Source: Rhizophagus clarus
Lineage: Eukaryota; Glomeromycota; Glomeromycetes; Glomerales; Glomeraceae
Reading direction: 5' to 3'
DNA: 64,000 bases
Assembly: GCA_015698045.1 (NCBI GenBank)
Contig: BLAL01000075.1
Location: forward strand, 496,001-560,000
The translations under genes were made by a program, and so were the position numbers. A model generated the notes under the pieces. The model saw only the letters and a list, made by a program, of their open reading frames with translations, made no database searches and was not told the origin of the DNA. Below, in pieces: positions 35,200 through 47,246 of this stretch. Each line of letters opens with the position of its first letter. The stretch's first letter is position 1.

Positions 35200-36135
35200 A
35201 ATAACGTTTTATTTATAAATCATTTTAAACTCTAATAGAAAATTTTTTTTGATAGATTTCCTAAGATTCATATAAGATATTATTGATAAATAGAGATTCT
35301 TTTTTTTTTTGAGATTTCTAAGAGTTCGTATAGGGTATCTAATAGAAAATTTTTTTTTATTTTCTAAGAGTTTATATGAAAAGAGTTTATATAGGATATC
35401 TAATAAAAAATTTTTTTGCGAAATTTTCTAAGAGTTCATATAGGAAGGATTCATATAAGATATCTGATAGGAAATTTTTTTTTGAGAGATTTTCTAAGAT
35501 TCGTATAGGATATTTTTGATAAATAGATTTTTTTTTATTTCTAAGAGTTCATATGGGAAGAGTTCGTATAGGATATCTGATAAAAAATTTTTTTTAAAAG
35601 ATTTTCTGAGTTCAGTTTATATAGGATATCTAATAGAAAATTTTTTTTTGAGAGAATTTGTATGGGAAGAATTCGTATTTTTTAAGAGTTCATATGAGAA
35701 AGGTTCATATAGAATATCTTTAATAGAAAATTTTTTTTTAAGAGATTTTTTAAGAATTCATATTGGAAGAGTTTGTATGAGATATCTGATAGAAAATTTT
35801 TTTAAGATATTTTCTAAGAGTTCATATGGAAAGAGTTCGTATGAATTCTTTGATAGAAAATTTTTTTTTAAAATTTTCTAAGAATTTGTGAAGAAAGAAT
35901 TCGTATAGGATATTTTGATAAAGATTTTCTAAGAATTTGTGAAGAAAGAATTTGTATGGGATATTTTGATAAAGATTTTTTAAGTGTTCATATGGAAAAG
36001 GTTTATATGGGATATCTGATAAAAAATTTTTTTTGAGATTTTCTAAGAGTTCATATAGGAAAAGTTCATATGGAATACCTGATAGAAAGTTTTTTTGTGA
36101 AATTTTTTAGGGTTTATATAGGATTCCAAAGAATA
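35200..36135. repeat. Minisatellite of TTCATATGGGA / GATAGAAAATTTTTTT units, left block
   Basis: Degenerate tandem units of about 50-60 bp built from CTAAGAGTTCATATGGGAAG, GTATAGGATATCTGATAGAAA and T7-9. The same family recurs in the same orientation at 59570-61060. Confidence 0.75.
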
Positions 36136-36524
36136 CATATATAACTCAGATCCAATCCCAAAAATTTTAATATAACTTTATACATCTAATTTTACTAAAA
36201 GCTTTATACAAAATTAGCATATAAGTTTAAATTTTATATAGTTTTATACAATTTAATATTTGAGTTTATTATAAAATTTTTATTATATTTATAAAATTTT
36301 TTTATAAAAATATATAATAAATAATATATATATATAAAAATTTTCATTAAAAAAAAAAAATTTTAAAAATAAATTTCTAAATCTTTAAATAAAAAATAAA
36401 TAACATTTTCATAATTTATTAAACATCTAGTAATCGGATTTTGATAAAATTTATACCATTAGATTCGTCTCATTGAGACGATTCTAATGATACTAAAATC
36501 ATCTTTTTAGGAGTAATATTGACC

Positions 36525-38214
36525 TAGTATTCCGCACAAATCAAATTAAACCAAATCAGGTTAGATTTGAAATTTGATTTGATCAAATTAAATCTGAAAA
36601 GTTTGAATTCGGATTTGAATCAAACCATTCAAATCTGATTTGAAATTTGATTTGAATTTGATTTGATTTGATTTAAATTTGATTCGATTCAAATCAAATT
36701 CAAATTCAAATCAAATCAAATTCATTCAAATAGATTTGTGATTTGGTTTGATTTGTTGAATTTTAAATAAAAAAATGCGTTTTGCAACGCAATATTAATA
36801 AAAATGTTGCGAAACATTTTTTTTAAATTAATTTAATAAAAAAATGCAGTTCGCAACACAATACTAATAAAAAAAATATTGTGAAATGTTTTTTTTTAAT
36901 TATTTGAATAAAAAATGCATTTTGCAACACATTATTAATAAAAAAATGTTGCGAAACGTATTTCTTTAGTGTGTTTAAGGAGGGTTGGACATCATGTGGT
37001 TGCAGTAACTACCAATAACCAATATAACTCACATATGGGTTTGCATAGAGTTTATATGAAATTACTTTTTAAACCTACAAATTGAGTTTGCGTAGATCAG
37101 TCAATTTGGGATATTATGTTTGTGTAGAGTTTATAATAGATATACGTGGATTTATTTTTAAAAAATACTAATTTCGGTAAATTAAATTACTCGGTATTTA
37201 CCAAAATTTATTTTATTTTATTTATTTTTTCACTTTTTTTCGGTATTTTATACCAAATTTATTTATTTTTATTATTCTTTTTCAGGTTTTAATACCCTAA
37301 TTCCAAAAGTCCGGTCATGTTTTTCGCCCGGTAACGCTACAAAAAATAAAAAAAAAAATAATTAATTTGTTAAAAAAAATACCGAAAAACACTTCCCCCA
37401 CCCTCCCTTACCTTAATTCCAAAAGTCCAGTCGCTCTTTTCGTCTGGCAACACTACAAAAAATAAAAAAAAAATCAATACTTAATTAATTAAAAAAAAAA
37501 CAACGAAACACCTCCCCCAACCCTCCCTTACCTTAATTCCAAAAGTCCAGTCGTGCTTTTCGTCTGGCAACACTACAAAAAAATAAAAAAAAAACAATTA
37601 ATTAGTTAAAAAAAATACCGAAAAACACTTCCCCCACCCTCTCTTACCTTAATTCCAAAAGTCCGGTCATGCTTTTCGTCCGGCAACACTACAAAAAAAT
37701 AAAAAAAAAGGTTAATACTTAATTAATTAAAAAAAAACAACGAAACACCTCCCCCAACCCTCCCTTACCTTAATTCCAAAAGTCTGGTCATGCTTTTCAT
37801 CTGGCAACACTACAAAAATAAACTGATAAATGATTAAAAAAAAGATCAAATATTCGGATTATCTGATTAGATTGGCAAGTCATATGACCCTGCCTTTATA
37901 CATTTGTGAGTTATATTAGTATTGTTCAGGATCCTGTAATTACGTTTAACCAGGTCATGTATATTTAATTCGATTTGATTTGAATTTGATTTGGATTTGT
38001 CAGATTTGATTTGGATTTGATTGAATTAGTTTAAGCTAATTTGAATTTGATTTGAAATCGAATCAAATCTTTTTTTTTTAATTTGGATTTGAACTCAAAT
38101 CTTGTTTTGAAGTTTGGATTTAATTTGCAAATCAAAATTATCAAATCAAATCAAATCAAACTTCAAATCAAATCTGAATTGATTTGATTTGACCAAATCG
38201 TTTGCAGAACACTA
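36525..38214. mobile_element. 1.7-kb non-autonomous TIR element, 8-bp TSD
   Basis: Tips TAGTATTCCGCA (left) and TGCAGAACACTA (right, complement TAGTGTTCTGCA). TATTGACC is duplicated exactly at 36517-36524 and 38215-38222. Subterminal regions are dense in CAAATC/GATTTG words (36537-36760, 37970-38200). No transposase. The middle holds GCGTTTTGCAACGCAATATT-type repeats (36770-36965) and the splice-like array at 37283-37830. The tips resemble TAGGGTTCCGCA of the element at 45642-59441, so both probably use the same transposase family, hAT- or KDZ-like by duplication length. Confidence 0.88.
37283..37830 (-). repeat. 118-bp tandem array: 41-nt exon-like block plus 78-nt intron-like block, about 4.6 copies
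   Basis: Read on the minus strand, each unit has a TTTTTTTGTAG acceptor, then a 41-nt block beginning TGTTGCCAGACGAAAAGC and ending GGACTTTTGGAATTAAG, then GTAAGGGAGGG, a T-rich stretch, and the next acceptor. Donor and acceptor are conserved in all complete copies while the interior of the intron-like part drifts in T-run length. Confidence 0.8.
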
Positions 38215-38222
38215 TATTGACC

Positions 38223-38721
38223 AAAATAAGGTTTACTAATAAATTTTATTAATTAATTATAAATTATTAAAAAATTTCCTATGCTAAAATGATGTAAAAT
38301 TAGCTATTAGATATAAAAATAATACAAATTTTTTAAAATTTTGTGGACTTATAATTTTCTCCTCCCTTATCTCACTACCACCCTTTCGACCTTATATTCT
38401 TTATATAATTTTTTTCTTTTAAGTTTGTTACGCTATCACGTCTAAAATTGTTACGCTGTCATGTCTAATTTTGTTTATTTTTTACATATAAACTTGTTAC
38501 ACCCTCATGTCTAAAATGTTTTATAAATCTGTTATACTGTCATGTTTAAATTTATTTAATTTGTTATGCTGTCACGTCTAAAAGTTCGTATTTTTTTTTT
38601 TTAAATTAAGGGGTAAAATTTACAAGTTTATTATAAATTTATGTATTTTACTATTTATAGATTAAGTGATTAATTTAGAATTTTTTTTACTAAATTTATT
38701 ATCGAATTATATTTTATTTTT
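38223..38721. repeat. Outer-element interior with TTGTTACGCTGTCATGTCTAA repeats
   Basis: Belongs to the 28.6-kb element between two insertions. About five degenerate copies of TTACGCTGTCATGTCTAAA lie at 38430-38585. No gene. Confidence 0.55.
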
Positions 38722-39404
38722 GTTTATAAGGTTTTATATGTTTTATGTTTTATGTTTTATTGACAAAATGAATTCAAATACATGAGACAAATCCAAATAC
38801 CAAAAGGTAAGTCTGTAGTAAAAGTACATGTAACATGAATCAAAGTTAAGCTAGAAACAATTATACGATACTATGATTAAGGTTGCTTGCCGAAACTAGT
38901 GAGTTTCGGCATGCCGAAACTGCCGAAACTGGTGAAACTAGGTTTCGGCAAGCAGCCAAAAATGCCGAAATGCCGAAACTGCCGAAACTGCCAAAATGCT
39001 GAAACAGTTCCGGCATTTTGGCATAGTTTCGGCATAATATATATTAATACTTTAATATAGTTTCGGCATAGTTTCATTTTTCTAATAATGTAATTAGTGT
39101 AACAAAATAAAATTCAGCCACCACATGACACACAACCAATCATATCTGACGGTCATTCAGGAAATGATCTGACATCATTAATATCAAAGATAATCAGTTA
39201 CTTTTCGTCCTTTAACTCCTTTAACTCCTTTTTTTATTTATCATTTTACTGTTATAATCCCCAACTGTTACGGCTATACCTTGAAATTTGAACCAAATCA
39301 TATGATTATCTGTTATGGATTTTTTAAATTACTTCGTGTTTGCCTTGCATTACTTTTTTTACTTAAACACGTACAAAATAAAAAAACTTTATACACATTT
39401 CAAT

Positions 39405-41696
39405 ATGACCAGCACTTTAGACTTAGAAAAAAATAAAAATAAAGGTAGTAGGCCTCCCAGCTCTACCTGGGAGGATGCTATTAGAGGAAATCCCGTTAGT
39501 TCAGGAAAATATCATGCCACTTGTAAATATTGTAATTTTTCATGGTCACGAGATGATATATCAAAACTTGAAGAGCACTTTGCGAACCACTGCTCAGAAG
39601 CTCCAGGACCCATTGTTAGAAAATATTTGAATAAAATATTAGAGCGTGAAGATAAAGTTAATAAAAAAAGAAAAATTGTTGGGAGTAATCAGTTAAATAT
39701 TACAGACTACCATGATTCCACAAAAATTCCTGATGGTAGAGTAACTAGGATTAATCGTGCCTTGGCTAAATTTTTCGTTGCATGTGGTATTTCATTCCGG
39801 ATAGTCGAGCACCCTTTTTTTATTAACTTTGTAAAGGAGCTTAATTCTTCGTATAAGCTGCCAACCAGAGAATTTTTGTCAGATCAGTTACTTGAGCGGG
39901 AATTATCAATGGTGAACTCAACTGTCACATCCGTCATTGAAAATGGAGCTAATTTGACTTTAGGTTTTTAATACTTTTTTTATACTTTTTTAAAACAATA
40001 TTTTTAATGTGTTTTTAAGTAATAATATTAATATTAATATAATTTAGCGTTCGATGGTTGGACGTCCCCCACTCATCGTTCTATATGGAATTTTGTTATT
40101 ATGACTCCGTCGAGAGAAGAGTATTTGTATAAACTTCAAGATTTGTCAGAACATTCGCATACAGGTAATTACGTAGCCGAAGTGATTGGAGAAATAATTG
40201 AAAGGATCGGCCCGAATAAAATATTGGCTATTGTGTCCGATAATGCCTCAAACGTTCGGAATGCACGCAAAATTATTGAAGAGAAATACCCTAACATCGA
40301 AAACGTATGATGTATAGCACATGCGGTCAATCTTATCGCGTGTGATATACTTAAAGAAAGTTTTGGAGATCATTTATTACGAAAAGTTAATACATTAGCT
40401 TCATTTTTTAAAAATTCCCATCAAGCTGGAGCCAAACTCACACAACTCATCAAAGAGAATAGTATTCATGGAGGAGGCATTAAGTTATATTGTAAGACGC
40501 GATGGACAACGGCTAGCGAATCAGTAGATTCGGTAATTAGGTTGGAACCAGTACTAGAACAAATTATTACTAATGAAAGTAATTTGTTAAACGATAAGGT
40601 CAAACGTGTTATCCAAACACGGAATTTTTTTTCCGATTTACGAATTCTTTCATTCGTTTTAAATCCATTGAGAAAAGCCGTCTTGGCTTTAGAATCAAGA
40701 TCAGCGACGCTTGAAGATTGTTTTTTAAGTTTGATAAGACTATCAGCAGTTTTGAAACAATTACCCAAATCATTTAATCAAAACTTCCGTAACCATTGTT
40801 TCAACGTGATGAACGAAAGATTCAAAGAGTTCGATGATGACAAATATATAACCTGCTTTTTCCTAGATCCCCGATTTAGGAGTAAGCCTCTCACAGCCAA
40901 AGCTTATTCAAGGATTGTGAGGTGCGCTACTACAATTGGTAAAAGGTTAGGATTTGATCTTAAAGAATCCAGGGCTCTATGCGAGCAAATTAAGGACTAC
41001 CGTGATAATAAACCACCCTTTGATCTTGATGAATCTTGTTCTCTAAACGATCCTCTAAATTGGTGGAATTTGATCGATACTGACCCTCGACCGAACAGCC
41101 TCCCAAGAGTCGCTCGCCATCTATTAGCGATTTGTCCAAATTCCGCAAGTTGCGAACGAGGATTCTCAACACTTGGCTGGCTATTTAATGATCGGCGTTT
41201 AAATTTGAATATAAGTCGACTAGAATCCATGGCTAAAATGATCATGCATTGGAAGTCCAATGCTAAGAAAGAGCTTGGTTTTTATGGTATAGAAAAAAAT
41301 GATACTCGTATTAGCGAAACTGAAATGAACATTCAAATTGCAGAGGCTCTGGCAGAAACTAATGATGATGATGATGAATGTGATGTTTTATCAAATGAAA
41401 GTTTACCTAATCAAATTACAGTTCCTTCAGATAATTGTGTTGTCCTAATAGAACATGTATGGATCGATAAATTTGTTGATTTGTCACACAAATTAATAAT
41501 TGAAGAAATTGGAGAGATCCCGGATGACATTTTAGATGAATCTGAAGAAGAATACGAAAAAATTAATACAGATAATGGCAATGATGATGAGCAAGAAAGC
41601 GAACAAGAAAGCGATGGGGGAGGAAATTTTGATTATAATGTAGAGGATTTATTGAATGAATTCATCGATGTAGATGATGTAGATGAAGAAGAATAA
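39405..41696 (+). CDS. hAT transposase (one intron, one in-frame stop)
   Basis: Exons 39405-39963 and 40048-41696 join in phase 1 (735 codons plus stop). The start chosen is MTSTLDLEKNK; the upstream in-frame ATG at 39315 would add a leader of unlikely use. A BED-type zinc finger is at about residues 34-66 (TWEDAIRG, CKYCNFSW, H-x4-C). The junction restores LTLAFDGWTSPTHRS, a standard hAT block holding the first catalytic Asp. IVSDNASNVRNA carries the second. NPLNWWNLIDTD and SCERGFSTLGWLFNDRR belong to the C-terminal hAT dimerisation domain, followed by an acidic tail ending in DEEE. TGA at 40308-40310 replaces the usual Trp before CIAHAVNL; the frame stays open on both sides. The protein binds and cuts the element's own ends. 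Confidence 0.93.
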
Positions 41697-42373
41697 TTTT
41701 TTCTTTATTTTTAGGAAATCATTATAACAATAATTCTTTTATTAATAAAGTAAATTTGTAAATAAGTTTATAATTATATTGATTTATTTAAGAGTTTAAA
41801 TTAAAAAATTTTTGTGTGACAAAATTTAAACAACACTGACATGATGCAAACGAACTCTTTCGATCTTGTTCAATTTGTGTTCGATTTGTGTTCGATTTGT
41901 GCTGATAATTCTGGTAAAATTTCGCTCGTTTTAGCCAAATTTTGTTAAATTTGTGTTGATTCGTGTTCAATGTGTGCTCTAAAGAAAGAGAAAGAAGTTA
42001 ACAATTAAATTTTATCACACAGGGATGATGATTAGTAATTTTATATCGGTATTTGTTTAACGATGCAAGATGACTTTTTTATACAAATCACATTGTATGT
42101 ATTATGCACTGATTTTTTTATTTTTTTTAAGGGATGTACAAAATATTCCGATTTTTTTTTAAAAAAAATGATTTTTTTTTAAGAACAAAGAGAATAAACA
42201 AAGATTTATTATTTTAAGGATGATATTTAAATTTAATGATGCAAACTAATAAATCAGTATTTTGAAGAAAGGGAACAAAAAGGAATTGTCCAAATTTTAT
42301 TTATAAAAGGATATTTTACGATTTACTCATCTCATTCTTTTTGCGTTTTTCCTCACATCTTAATTTTGTAAAT

Positions 42374-43075
42374 ATGCCCAATCGTCACTCTCATCGCCAG
42401 TCCCATCGTCACTCTCATCGCCAGCCCCATCGTCACTCTCATCGCCAGCCCCATCGCCAGCCTCGTCGCCACTCTCGTCCTATTCAATAGTTCGATGAAT
42501 ACACCGATTACTTGGTGGAAGAAAGAAGAAGAAGAAATGACGAATTTCATAATGAATACGGGAGAGATCGATCGAGATTCTGGAGGTCAATCGCAAGAAG
42601 GTTCATATGTATAATATTTAATATGTTAAAATATGTTAAAAATAGAATTATTATCTTTAATCCAACTAATTCGTTCGTTTGAATCAGACTAAATCGTCAT
42701 TTTAGAACTTCGAGGTTCACGGCACAACGATGCCACCAAAAATGGAGGAATCTTCTCAGGGAATACCATGTATGAAAAATATAATGGCAAAAAAAAATAT
42801 TTGCTTAAAATTGAAAATATTTAACTAAATATTATTTCGTTTTTTGATATTTAGAGTTTTTGCCTTTATCGTAGCGGTGTCCCTGGAAGAAGATGGTCGC
42901 GTATCGGAGCAAGATATTATCGCACATTTAGATCGAGATTTTGGGAAAGACGAGGTAATTATAAAATTTCTATAATTAAAGTTTATTCACATCTTAAATT
43001 AACCAATTTATTTTAGATACGCGACACGATTGTAAAAGGGCAAGAAACCTACCTACGTATCATCACCGAAGATAA
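42374..43075 (+). CDS. Myb/SANT-like (trihelix) protein carried by the hAT, one in-frame stop
   Basis: Exons 42374-42600, 42688-42769, 42855-42954 and 43017-43075 join in frame (156 codons including the terminal stop). An N-terminal His/Arg/Pro/Gln repeat (RHSHRQP) precedes FDEYTDYLVEERRRRNDEF, FWRSIARRLNRHFRTSRF and QRCHQKWRNLLREYH. That spacing of Trp, Phe and a Cys-x3-Trp helix is the Myb/SANT-like DNA-binding fold, here without a called first Trp because TAG (42488-42490) lies where Trp would be. The C-terminal exons are Arg-rich. The first donor is GTTCAT, less usual than the others. Being inside the TIRs, it is probably an accessory protein of the hAT, perhaps binding the GCCGAAACT repeats; this role is inferred. 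Confidence 0.65.
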
Positions 43076-43781
43076 TTTATTAATTTTATTATATTATTTT
43101 ATAGTGAGTAGCTAGGCCCAGTCCATACCAAATATCGGCTGAAGACTCACATTTTTTTTGGGCTGTAAATTGATACTGACGTCCACGTCGTACAGCCTGG
43201 GTACTATTTTTTAAAATAGTAGCGAACAAGTATCAATATTTTTTTTTTTATCAAAATTAAATAAAATAAAAATAAAATGGTGAACTTTTTTAACTGGGAT
43301 TTTATTTCTTTAGTGATAAATTTGAATTTAATTGCTAGTTTTTATCATTGGATTACGTATAATAAATACAATAAATAATTTAAATTTTAAAAAATAAATT
43401 TTTATCTGTCAGATACTATTAACATGACGAAAATATGCCGAAACTCTATTAAAATATTAGTATTACTTATGCCGAAACTATGTCAAAATGCCGAAACTGC
43501 CGAAACTGCCGAAATGCCGAAATGCCGAAACAGTTTCGGCAGTTTCGGCAGTTTCGGCATTTCGGCATTTCGGCATTTCAGCACTATGTATGAGTTTCGG
43601 CATTTCGCGTTAGGCCAGATGGGTTTCGGCAAGCAACCTTAACTATGATACTAACACCCGATTAAAAACCGAGAGATCCTGCTGGTCCTAAGACCCAGAG
43701 TTCTAGTAGGTAGAACACTGAAACAAACCATCCCCCACTGACACCATCCCAAAAAAAAAGTAAATAAAACACGATATACGA

Positions 43782-45445
43782 CTAAAATTTAGATATTAGA
43801 GTTAGCAACAGTTTGACAATATCCATCTTATTGTCAGCCTTCTTGCCTGAGGACTTCTTCTTCTTTTTGTCAGTTGACTTTTTCAAAGTCTTCGTCTTTT
43901 CCTTATTAGGTTTAGAATTAGTCGAGTGAGTTTTTGAGGAACGAGAATTCTTGGACTTCTTAGAAGAGTCTTTAGTTTTGGACGCCTTAGAAGAACCAGA
44001 GGAATTTTTGGACTTTGAGGTTTGTAAGGCAGTAAGGGGAGCTGAATACCAAGGGAGAGAGTAGTCAACATCATTGTGATTAAAATTAAATCTGGTTCTC
44101 CTACAGATTTCTACATTATCATATTTTTCGAAGAAGACTACAATCGAGGCCTTTCCACCTGTTTCAAAATGTTTAATTGCTTTGATTGGTAAGTTACCAA
44201 ACATTTCCTGAGAAGGAGCAGTGCGTTCCCATGTTGACCAATAACGAGATTCTTGAGGTAAATCATTAAGGTATAAGCAAAACTGTTCTCTTTTTTTCCT
44301 TTGGTGTAGTGACCAGTTTCCAGGGAACCAACGTACAGATATATCACCAAGGGAGTATTGCCATATCCTCTGTTCAAAGGAAGCGAGCGTGAAAGTTGAA
44401 AGACATATTTTGATTTGAAGCGTTTGGTATTTCCTTTGCTTCTTCACAGTCATCGAGATAGGGTCTCCTCACGCTTTAAGTTCGGCAAGTATTTTTTTGT
44501 GAGACCAACTTGAGGGTACGTCATAAACGAAGATATCCCTAATGTTATTAACTTTTTCATCAGGAATGTTAGTATCTACGAATATTTTATCAACCGATTT
44601 ATCTGTAACCTTTTCTTTTTATTAGGTTTTGCCATAGTATTACTACTACCAGAAGGTTGCGGAGGTATAGTTGTATCATCATTGGCGTTCTCCATGTTTA
44701 CATCGATCAATTCCATATCAGCTGTAAATGGTCGCTGCTCGGGCATAATCGGCGATTTTGAGGAGGTAGTAGGCTGAGATATTTCTAATTTGGGTAGTAT
44801 GGGTTGTGTGACTAGGTGTGAGTCATCAGAATTTACCAGATTCTGTATATCACGTGAAATTCCATTTGCAACTGGACCGCCCACTTTTTCCTCAAGGTTA
44901 GACGATATTTTTTGAAAAAAGTCAGGCTGGTGAAGAAAAGCTTCAAAAATCCTTAGGCCTGAGTGTATTATCAAAGATACCAGTGTGTTTAAAATATTTG
45001 TTTTGCGTGATATGTCTTTGTATCTTACAGGTTCAGCAGCAGGGCCAAAGGTCTTTATTAACCTTTTGCCTTGTTCCTGGGCGGTGCCGCTTGTAATATG
45101 TTGAAAATTTTCGTCGAGCAAAGCAAGAACATGTTGTTCATATTGTATGCACCACGACGCTATTTGGGCATCCGTTGTTTCTATCGCAGGGACAGCAGGT
45201 TGTGGTGGAGATACTGATTGCTTGTTTTTGTTTTTCTTCTTCTTATTTTTCTGTTTTTTCTTTTTATCCGTCTTTTTTTGGAGTTTGTAAAAATTGGGGT
45301 TTTTATATACTACTGAGCCGTCAGGCAAGGTAGTATTAACACCCACCGGTATCGAAGAAGAAGCCTCTTCAACATCAGAAGAAGAAGGCGAGGAGTCTGA
45401 ATAGGCTTCATAAATAAAATCATTATCATATTCTTCATAACTCAT
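43782..45445 (-). pseudogene. LINE ORF1 (RNA-binding, RRM-like), broken
   Basis: The first piece (45445-44576) starts MSYEEYDNDF, has a Lys/Asn-rich segment (KKTDKKKKQKNKKKKNKNK) and a helical part (IASWCIQYEQHVLALLDENF). The second piece (44453-43782) has KYQTLQIKICLSTF, WQYSLGDISVRWFPGNWSL and RKKREQF, followed by a Ser/Lys-rich tail. The join region reads IFVYDVPSSWSHKKILAEL, a beta-alpha pattern typical of the RRM-like ORF1 proteins of fungal LINEs. One frame change in an A-run near 44615 and one in-frame TGA near 44465 separate the pieces. The chain normally coats the element's RNA. No zinc knuckle is visible. Confidence 0.7.
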
Positions 45446-46089
45446 CTTGTAACGTCGTTATTTAAAAATAAAAAATTTTTTGTTTTATTTTTTATTATGG
45501 TTTTGGACAGAACAGGAAAGAGTTTATAAGGTTTTATATGTAATATATATATCATATATATACCAAATTTTTTAACTTATTAACTTTATACAAAATATAA
45601 TTATAATATATATTAAAATTTGCTTCTATTATACAAATACATAGGGTTCCGCAAAAAATCTGATCAGATTATAGTATTATAATCTGCAGATCGGATTCAG
45701 ATTCCAAATTTGAATCTGAAGTTCAGATTCAGATTTGAAATTGCATAATCCGAATCTATCAAATTGAATCTGGATCAGATCATAAGATCTGTTAATCCAG
45801 GCATTTTTGTTTATAAAATTGCAAAAGAAAACGCCGGAACAGATAATTCTGGCGTTTTATATATATGAAGTTGCAAAAGAAACGCCAGAACAGATGGTTC
45901 TAGCGTTTTTTACATACCAAGTTGCAAAAAACAAACATCAGAATAGGCGATTCCACGTTTTTATTTATAAAATTTCAAAAAAAATGCCAGAACAGAACTG
46001 CGACCTATTAAACACGCCAAAACGGTGGTCTTTCACATTACTTTATGAAAAAAAAATGCTGAAATCGGCATTTTTTTTGAATAATACCG

Positions 46090-47243
46090 TTTATTAATGG
46101 AAAAAACGTTAAATTGTTTTTTAAATAAACGATTTAGAAAAAATGTTAAATCATTTTATTTTATTAAACGATTTAGGAAAAACCTGTTAAAATCATTTTT
46201 TATTTATTAAACCGATTTTTAAAAGAAACGTTGAAATTGTTTTTTTTATTAAAACGATTTTAAAAAAAAAGTAAAATCATTTTTTTTTTGTTAAACAATT
46301 TTAAAAAGCGTAAAATCGTTTTTTTTATTTATTAAATGATTTTTAAAAAACTGTTAAAATCGTTCTTTCATTAAAACATTTTAAATAAAAATGTAAATCG
46401 TTTTTTTTTATTAAACAATTTTAAAAAAACGTAAAATCGTTTTTATTAAAACGATTTTTTTAAAAAATACGTACTTTCATTAAAACGATTTTGAAAAAAA
46501 ACATAAAATCGTTTTTTTTATTAAACGATTCTAAAAAAACTGTTAAAATCATTTTTTTATTAAAACGATTTTAAAAAGAACTGTTAAAGTCGTTCTTTCA
46601 TTAAAACGATTTTAAAAAAAAACGTAAAATCATTTTTTTTTTATTAAACAATTTTAAAAGAACATAAAATCGTTTTTTTATTAAACTGATTTTAAAAAAA
46701 AGTAAAATCATTTTTTTTGGTAAACGATTTTAAAAAGCGTAAAATTGTTTTTTTTTGGTAAACGATTTTAAAAAGCGTAAAATCATTTTTTTGGTAAACG
46801 ATTTTAAAAAGCGTAAAATCGTTTTTTTGGTAAACGATTTTAAAAAGCGTAAAATCGTTTTTTTGGTAAACGATTTTAAAAAGCGTAAAATCATTTTTTT
46901 TTTGGTAAACGATTTTAAAAAGCGTAAAATCGTTTTTTTTTGGTAAACGATTTTAAAAAGCGTAAAATCGTTTTTTTTTGGTAAACGATTTTAAAAAGCG
47001 TAAAATCGTTTTTTTTTATTAAAACAATTTTAAAAAAAACGTTAAAAATCGTTTTTTTATTAAACAATTTTTTTTAAAAGTTAAAATTGTTTTTTATTAA
47101 ACGATTTTTTTAAAAAAAAACGTTAAAAACTGTTTTTTTACTAAAACAATTTTTTTAAAAAATGTAAATTGTTTTTTTTATTTAAAACAATTTTAAAAAA
47201 ACGTAAAATTAGTTTTTTTTATTAAACGATTTTAAAAAACCAT
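46090..47243. repeat. Palindromic minisatellite of AAACGATTTTAAAAAGCGTAAAATCGTTTT units
   Basis: About 35-45-bp units, each close to self-complementary (AAACGATTTTA...TAAAATCGTTT). At 46755-47010 they are nearly identical copies with GGTAAACG. The array continues at 58728-59215 beyond the CACTA-like insertion. Confidence 0.8.
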
Positions 47244-47246
47244 TAA

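Larger units (their letters stand above)
38878..43641 (+). mobile_element. 4.8-kb hAT transposon with two genes, 8-bp TSD
   Basis: Perfect 19-bp TIRs TAAGGTTGCTTGCCGAAAC at both ends, with ACTATGAT duplicated exactly (38870-38877 and 43642-43649). The first and last 200 bp are made of inverted and direct copies of GCCGAAACT/AGTTTCGGC, likely transposase-binding sites. It encodes a BED/hAT transposase (39405-41696) and a Myb/SANT-like protein (42374-43075), both on the plus strand. Each frame has one internal stop and is otherwise complete, so the copy is young. It sits inside the LINE's 3' UTR. Confidence 0.93.
38742..45521 (-). mobile_element. ORF1-only LINE, split by a hAT insertion
   Basis: A 20-bp direct repeat GTTTATAAGGTTTTATATGT flanks it exactly (38722-38741 and 45522-45541), a target duplication of LINE type. 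The 3' end (left, minus strand) carries a short tail of CATAAAA repeats, as non-LTR elements do. Without the hAT and its duplication the copy is about 2.0 kb and has room only for ORF1 (43782-45445), a 76-bp leader and a short 3' UTR. No endonuclease or reverse-transcriptase frame exists between ORF1 and the tail. It is either an internally deleted copy or an ORF1-only, HAL1-like non-autonomous family. Confidence 0.8.

Noticed and set aside
35516-35881. ORF with FFFISKSSYGK repeats (also 60579-60944)
   Set aside because: Translation of the TTCATATGGGA minisatellite.
40466-41260. Minus-strand ORFs within the hAT transposase
   Set aside because: Shadows of the plus-strand transposase frame, which has the family motifs.
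46755-46946. ORF of VNDFKKRKI repeats
   Set aside because: Translation of the AAACGATTTTAAAAA minisatellite.
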